From: Bacteroidales bacterium
Lineage (GTDB): Bacteria > Bacteroidota > Bacteroidia > Bacteroidales > UBA932
Assembly: GCA_017480345.1 (NCBI GenBank)
Contig: JAFVAU010000019.1
Span: 1-64,000 of the forward strand
Length of the DNA stretch: 64,000 nucleotides
Direction of reading: 5' to 3'
Positions 62,101-64,000 of this stretch are shown one piece after another. Position 1 is the first letter of the stretch, and every line of letters starts with the position of its first letter. Made by a program: the position numbers and the translations under genes. Below the pieces are notes generated by a model, which was not told the DNA's origin, ran no database searches, and saw only the letters and a program-made list of their open reading frames with translations.

Positions 62101-62309
62101 CCTTCTACCTGGGCTGGGGCTCCCTGGGCAGCAATGAGTTCGAGACGGCCAGCCGCATCCTCCTCTATGTGGCCGATGTGTGCAAGCAGTACGGAGACAA
62201 GGACCTTTCCGACACCCTGGTGGACGGGCTGGAGGCCCTGCTGCACGCCGCCACCGGCCGGGCCTACGACATGGAAGGCCTGGAAGACAGTTTGAGCGTT
62301 AACCCTTAA
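59148..62309 (+). CDS. DUF2723 (TMEM260-like) membrane protein
   Basis: 1053 residues. The N-terminal DUF2723 domain begins VISALTYLSTIEPTASFWDCGEFIASSYKLEVGHPPGNPVFQL. About ten membrane helices, then a periplasmic C-terminal half with TPR-like helices (EKALEIQDLCQKNFPERNFP). DUF2723 belongs to the GT-C-like group that includes TMEM260, an O-mannosyltransferase in animals. Bacteroidetes members are suspected protein O-glycosylation enzymes; not proven here. Between helices about residues 106-130 (VVVGSPVRPGMTDASVTAGT then DRLSIG) is an insertion encoded by a three-hairpin repeat. Confidence 0.87.
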   Translation: MEQKTFKKWNRIVGLAVLVISALTYLSTIEPTASFWDCGEFIASSYKLEVGHPPGNPVFQLFARFFTIPVDAQHAAVAVNAMNAILSALTIFLLYFTIVFFARRVVVGSPVRPGMTDASVTAGTDRLSIGRAIAIFASGAVGALAYCFSDTFWFSAVEGEVYAMSSFFTALVFWAMCKWYEQADEPHANRWIVLITFLMGLSIGVHLLNLLTIPAFVFMYYYRKNLDKKLSFKQLSIVFGIGVVIEFLLVYLFIPYFPKLAAWFDRIFVNGFGLPYNTGALFFLVGVLVLCFWGLFASLKKEKVFLNTVLLCVTTLVTGFSLFSIVIIRSSVKTPTNEYQPDNPYTLVRYLSREQYGSTPLLYGQYYGAPYEIKSGSYWAPLNGKYVKASAPADAVYSPEGKMLFPRMWSNADQRYIDFYQEYTHGKGTRIRGTQHRKPSFGANLAYFFDYQLNWMYWRYFMWNFVGRQNDIHSPLPGNVFNGNWESGISFLDSIRLGDQSNAPAPLRENKGKNHYFFLPLLLGLLGLVFQFDRDKRGSWIVFLMFFMTGIAIVLYLNQPPYQVRERDYAYAGSFYMFAIWIGLGVAALYQWITENAKKADGRVVAACTGVLCLGVPVLMAAQNWDDHDRSHRYTAPEMAWNYLNSVGRNGLLVTHGDNDTFPLWYAQEIEGVRTDVRVVNTSLLGTDWYIDQMKWACNESKPLPLTVPASQYLYGTNEFVYIAYDDGSPMMLSDVMDVFKDPKMKIALEDGTKMDFICARNLVIPVNKENCLKYGIVPEKYASEIPDSIMLTISKDKSYVSKPELFLLDLLSNYQWDRPLSLLSQGGDLNVGIKDYLYYDGFSYRFTPLKNKLSSTDAGRVDALELYHKMMNTYKWDAISRTDWFVDYQNMYTFLGVLSQRQLFVTVANALIDAGEEEKALEIQDLCQKNFPERNFPLESIPLGFSGNDYMVAQMIENYYHLGAADKARDLTLRFGGQLLETSAFYLGWGSLGSNEFETASRILLYVADVCKQYGDKDLSDTLVDGLEALLHAATGRAYDMEGLEDSLSVNP
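59471..59529 (+). repeat. Three-hairpin in-frame repeat in the DUF2723 gene
   Basis: ATCCCCGG-TCAGG-CCGGGGAT, TGACGG-ATGCTT-CCGTCA and ACAGCCGG-CACCGA-CCGGCTGT. Three perfect hairpins directly abut. The loops TCAGG and CACCGA equal those of atpG copy 2, but stem sequences are different and still paired. Confidence 0.83.
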
Positions 62310-62321
62310 TTCTTGTATAAA

Positions 62322-64000
62322 ATGAACCGTAACATTCTGCTAATTATGGCCCTCACGGTATGCGTGAGCGGCTTTGCCCAGCCCAAGGGCCCGCGTCCTT
62401 CGGACCCCAAGGACAAAGAGAAGACGGAAGAGAAGAAAGAGGCGCCCGCACTGAACCTGACCTTCTCCGAAGGCCTGTTCGGGGCCGCCCAGAATGAGAA
62501 AGACTGGTATCTGGAAATTCCGGACGCCCTGCTGGGACGCCGTTTCCTGGCCATCACCCGTTATGTGACCAACACCGTGGGTGCCGGTGTGTACGGCGGT
62601 GAGGAAGTGAACGAGGCCATGCTCTACTGGGAGAAGGCCAGTAACGGCAACCTCCTGCTCCGCTCGGATGTCCTGGGCATCGTGGCCCCTAAGGACGATA
62701 TCATCGCCGAGGCGGTGCGGGTGAGCTCCGAAAACCCCATCGTGGCTTCCTTCAAGCCGGAAAAAGGGGCATCGGCCGGAAATACCCGCATCAAGGTGAA
62801 CAGCCTCTTCGAGGGTGACACGCAGGTCTTTTCCCTGGACAGCCGCCGCAAGAAGCAGTACAACCTGGGCGGCGTCAAAGGAGATGCCAGCTTCATCCAG
62901 AGCATCCGCTCCTTCCCCATCAACACGGAAGTGACGGTGACCAAGACCTACAGCTACAACCAGCCCCAGGGCGCTCCCGGTGCCGGTTCCCAGGGCCGCA
63001 GCACCACCCTTCCCGCCGGCCGCGAGACCGGCGTAGTGACCGTGGTGCTGAACACCTCCATGATCCTTCTCCCCGAGGAACCCATGCAGCAGCGTTACTT
63101 CGACTCCCGTGTGGGCTACTTTGCCAACGGCTACAGCCTCTTTACGGACGAGCAGCAGGGTGTGCAGAACATCCGCTTCATCACCCGCTGGCGCCTGGAA
63201 GCCCGTCCCGAGGATGTGGAAAGGCAGAAGAGGGGAGAGCTGGTGGAGCCCGTCAAGCCCATCGTGTATTATATCGACCCCGCCACCCCCAAGCAGTGGG
63301 TCCCGTACCTGATAGCCGGCGTGAACGACTGGAACGCAGCCTTTGAACAGGCCGGTTGGAAGAATGCCATCCGGGCCGAAGAATGGCCTCAGAATGCCCA
63401 GGAGCTGGGCATGAGCCTGGAAGACGCCCGCTTCTCCGTTATCCGTTACCTGGCTTCCCCCATTGCTAACGCCTACGGCCCCAACGTGCATGACCCCCGC
63501 AGCGGAGAAATCCTGGAAAGCCATATCGGCTGGTATCATAACGTAATGACCCTGGTGCACGACTGGTACCAGATCCAGGCCGGCGCCATCGACCCCCGCG
63601 CCCGCGCCTTCAAGTATGACGAGGAGCTCATGGGAGACCTCATCCGCTTTGTGTCTTCCCACGAGGTGGGCCACACCCTGGGCCTGCGTCACAACAAGGG
63701 TTCATCCAGCTTCACTCCCGTGGAGAAGCTCCGTGACAAGGAGTGGGTGGAGAAGCACGGCCACACCGTGAGCATCATGGACTACGCCCGCTTCAACTAC
63801 GTGGCCCAGCCGGAGGACAACATCTCCAAGGAGGGCATCTATCCCCGCATCAACGACTACGACAAGTGGGCCATCGAGTACGGCTACAAGCCCACCTACA
63901 TTGATAACGCCAAGGAAGACCACCTGTGGTGGAACAAGGAAATCATCGCCCGGCTGAAGTCCCATCCCAACCTCTGGTTCGGCGGAGAGGGTTACGACGA
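62322..64000 (+). CDS. Zinc-dependent metalloprotease (DUF5117/DUF5118 type), 3' end outside window
   Basis: 559 codons seen. Signal peptide MNRNILLIMALTVCVSGFAQ, then DUF5118/DUF5117-like regions (WYLEIPDALLGRRFLAITRY, VGYFANGYSLFTDEQQGVQ, PIVYYIDPATPKQWVPYLIAGVNDWNAAFEQAGW). The catalytic site is HEVGHTLGLRHN near residue 447 (HExxHxxGxxH, metzincin-like), followed by SIMDYARFNYVAQPED with the Met-turn. Secreted or periplasmic. The reading frame is open to the window edge; relatives are about 800-850 residues. Confidence 0.92.
   Translation, partial: MNRNILLIMALTVCVSGFAQPKGPRPSDPKDKEKTEEKKEAPALNLTFSEGLFGAAQNEKDWYLEIPDALLGRRFLAITRYVTNTVGAGVYGGEEVNEAMLYWEKASNGNLLLRSDVLGIVAPKDDIIAEAVRVSSENPIVASFKPEKGASAGNTRIKVNSLFEGDTQVFSLDSRRKKQYNLGGVKGDASFIQSIRSFPINTEVTVTKTYSYNQPQGAPGAGSQGRSTTLPAGRETGVVTVVLNTSMILLPEEPMQQRYFDSRVGYFANGYSLFTDEQQGVQNIRFITRWRLEARPEDVERQKRGELVEPVKPIVYYIDPATPKQWVPYLIAGVNDWNAAFEQAGWKNAIRAEEWPQNAQELGMSLEDARFSVIRYLASPIANAYGPNVHDPRSGEILESHIGWYHNVMTLVHDWYQIQAGAIDPRARAFKYDEELMGDLIRFVSSHEVGHTLGLRHNKGSSSFTPVEKLRDKEWVEKHGHTVSIMDYARFNYVAQPEDNISKEGIYPRINDYDKWAIEYGYKPTYIDNAKEDHLWWNKEIIARLKSHPNLWFGGEGYD

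Overview
The window is chromosomal DNA from a GC-rich member of the Bacteroidales (Bacteroidetes). The evidence is a SusC/SusD pair, many promoters with the Bacteroidetes -7 box (TAnnTTTG, often with TTG or TTTG about 20 nt upstream), almost no Shine-Dalgarno sequences, the Bacteroidetes ATP synthase gene order (atpD-C-B-E-F-H-A-G), and lineage-typical families (PCMD, DUF4493-like, DUF2723, DUF4271, fimbrillin-like lipoproteins, Bacteroidetes-type tyrosine recombinase). I cannot assign a genus.

Layout. 0-7.8 kb: 3' end of a 5S rRNA, argR, a SusC/SusD outer-membrane uptake pair, enolase. 7.9-10.9 kb: a leftward redox pair (Tat-exported ferredoxin-type aldo/keto reductase and a NapH/NapG-like polyferredoxin). 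10.9-15.7 kb: frr and an aromatic amino acid cluster (prephenate dehydratase, aminotransferase, prephenate dehydrogenase, DAHP synthase-chorismate mutase). 15.7-20.7 kb: lpxK-pfkA, dusB, an AAA ATPase and an orphan BsuBI/PstI-type nuclease domain. 20.8-23.8 kb: rplM-rpsI and rpsB-tsf. 23.9-26.5 kb: an S51 peptidase/ATP-grasp fusion with a PCMD protein. 26.7-33.4 kb: the F1Fo ATP synthase operon. 33.4-38.9 kb: YitT, HAD, MFS, MATE and rsgA. 38.9-44.4 kb: an accessory island with a tyrosine recombinase, an invertible promoter, a lipoprotein with a hypervariable-looking C-terminus, another ATPase and a recombinase remnant. 44.5-50 kb: malQ, SUI1, DUF4271-hemD, rnpA-yidD-menG. 50-59.1 kb: an AraC regulator divergent from a five-gene operon of surface lipoproteins and a beta-barrel. 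59.1-64 kb: DUF2723 protein and a truncated zinc metalloprotease.

Most notable. (1) Beside the tyrosine recombinase, 25-27 bp inverted repeats bracket about 130 bp holding a textbook Bacteroidetes promoter that now points away from the downstream lipoprotein operon: a phase switch read here in the OFF state. The lipoprotein's C-terminus has the codon pattern expected of a diversity-generating-retroelement target. (2) At least two families of small palindromic elements sit in frame inside housekeeping genes: an 84-bp element in tyrA and atpB, whose arms are unrelated between copies while the core is identical, and a three-hairpin element in atpG (twice) and a DUF2723 gene, with a fragment in the aldo/keto reductase. 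(3) Several intergenic repeat families occur, including a 109-bp MITE-like element. (4) Two essential genes look abnormal: atpA has an in-frame TAG and rpsB has only CTG at its start position; both need read-level verification.
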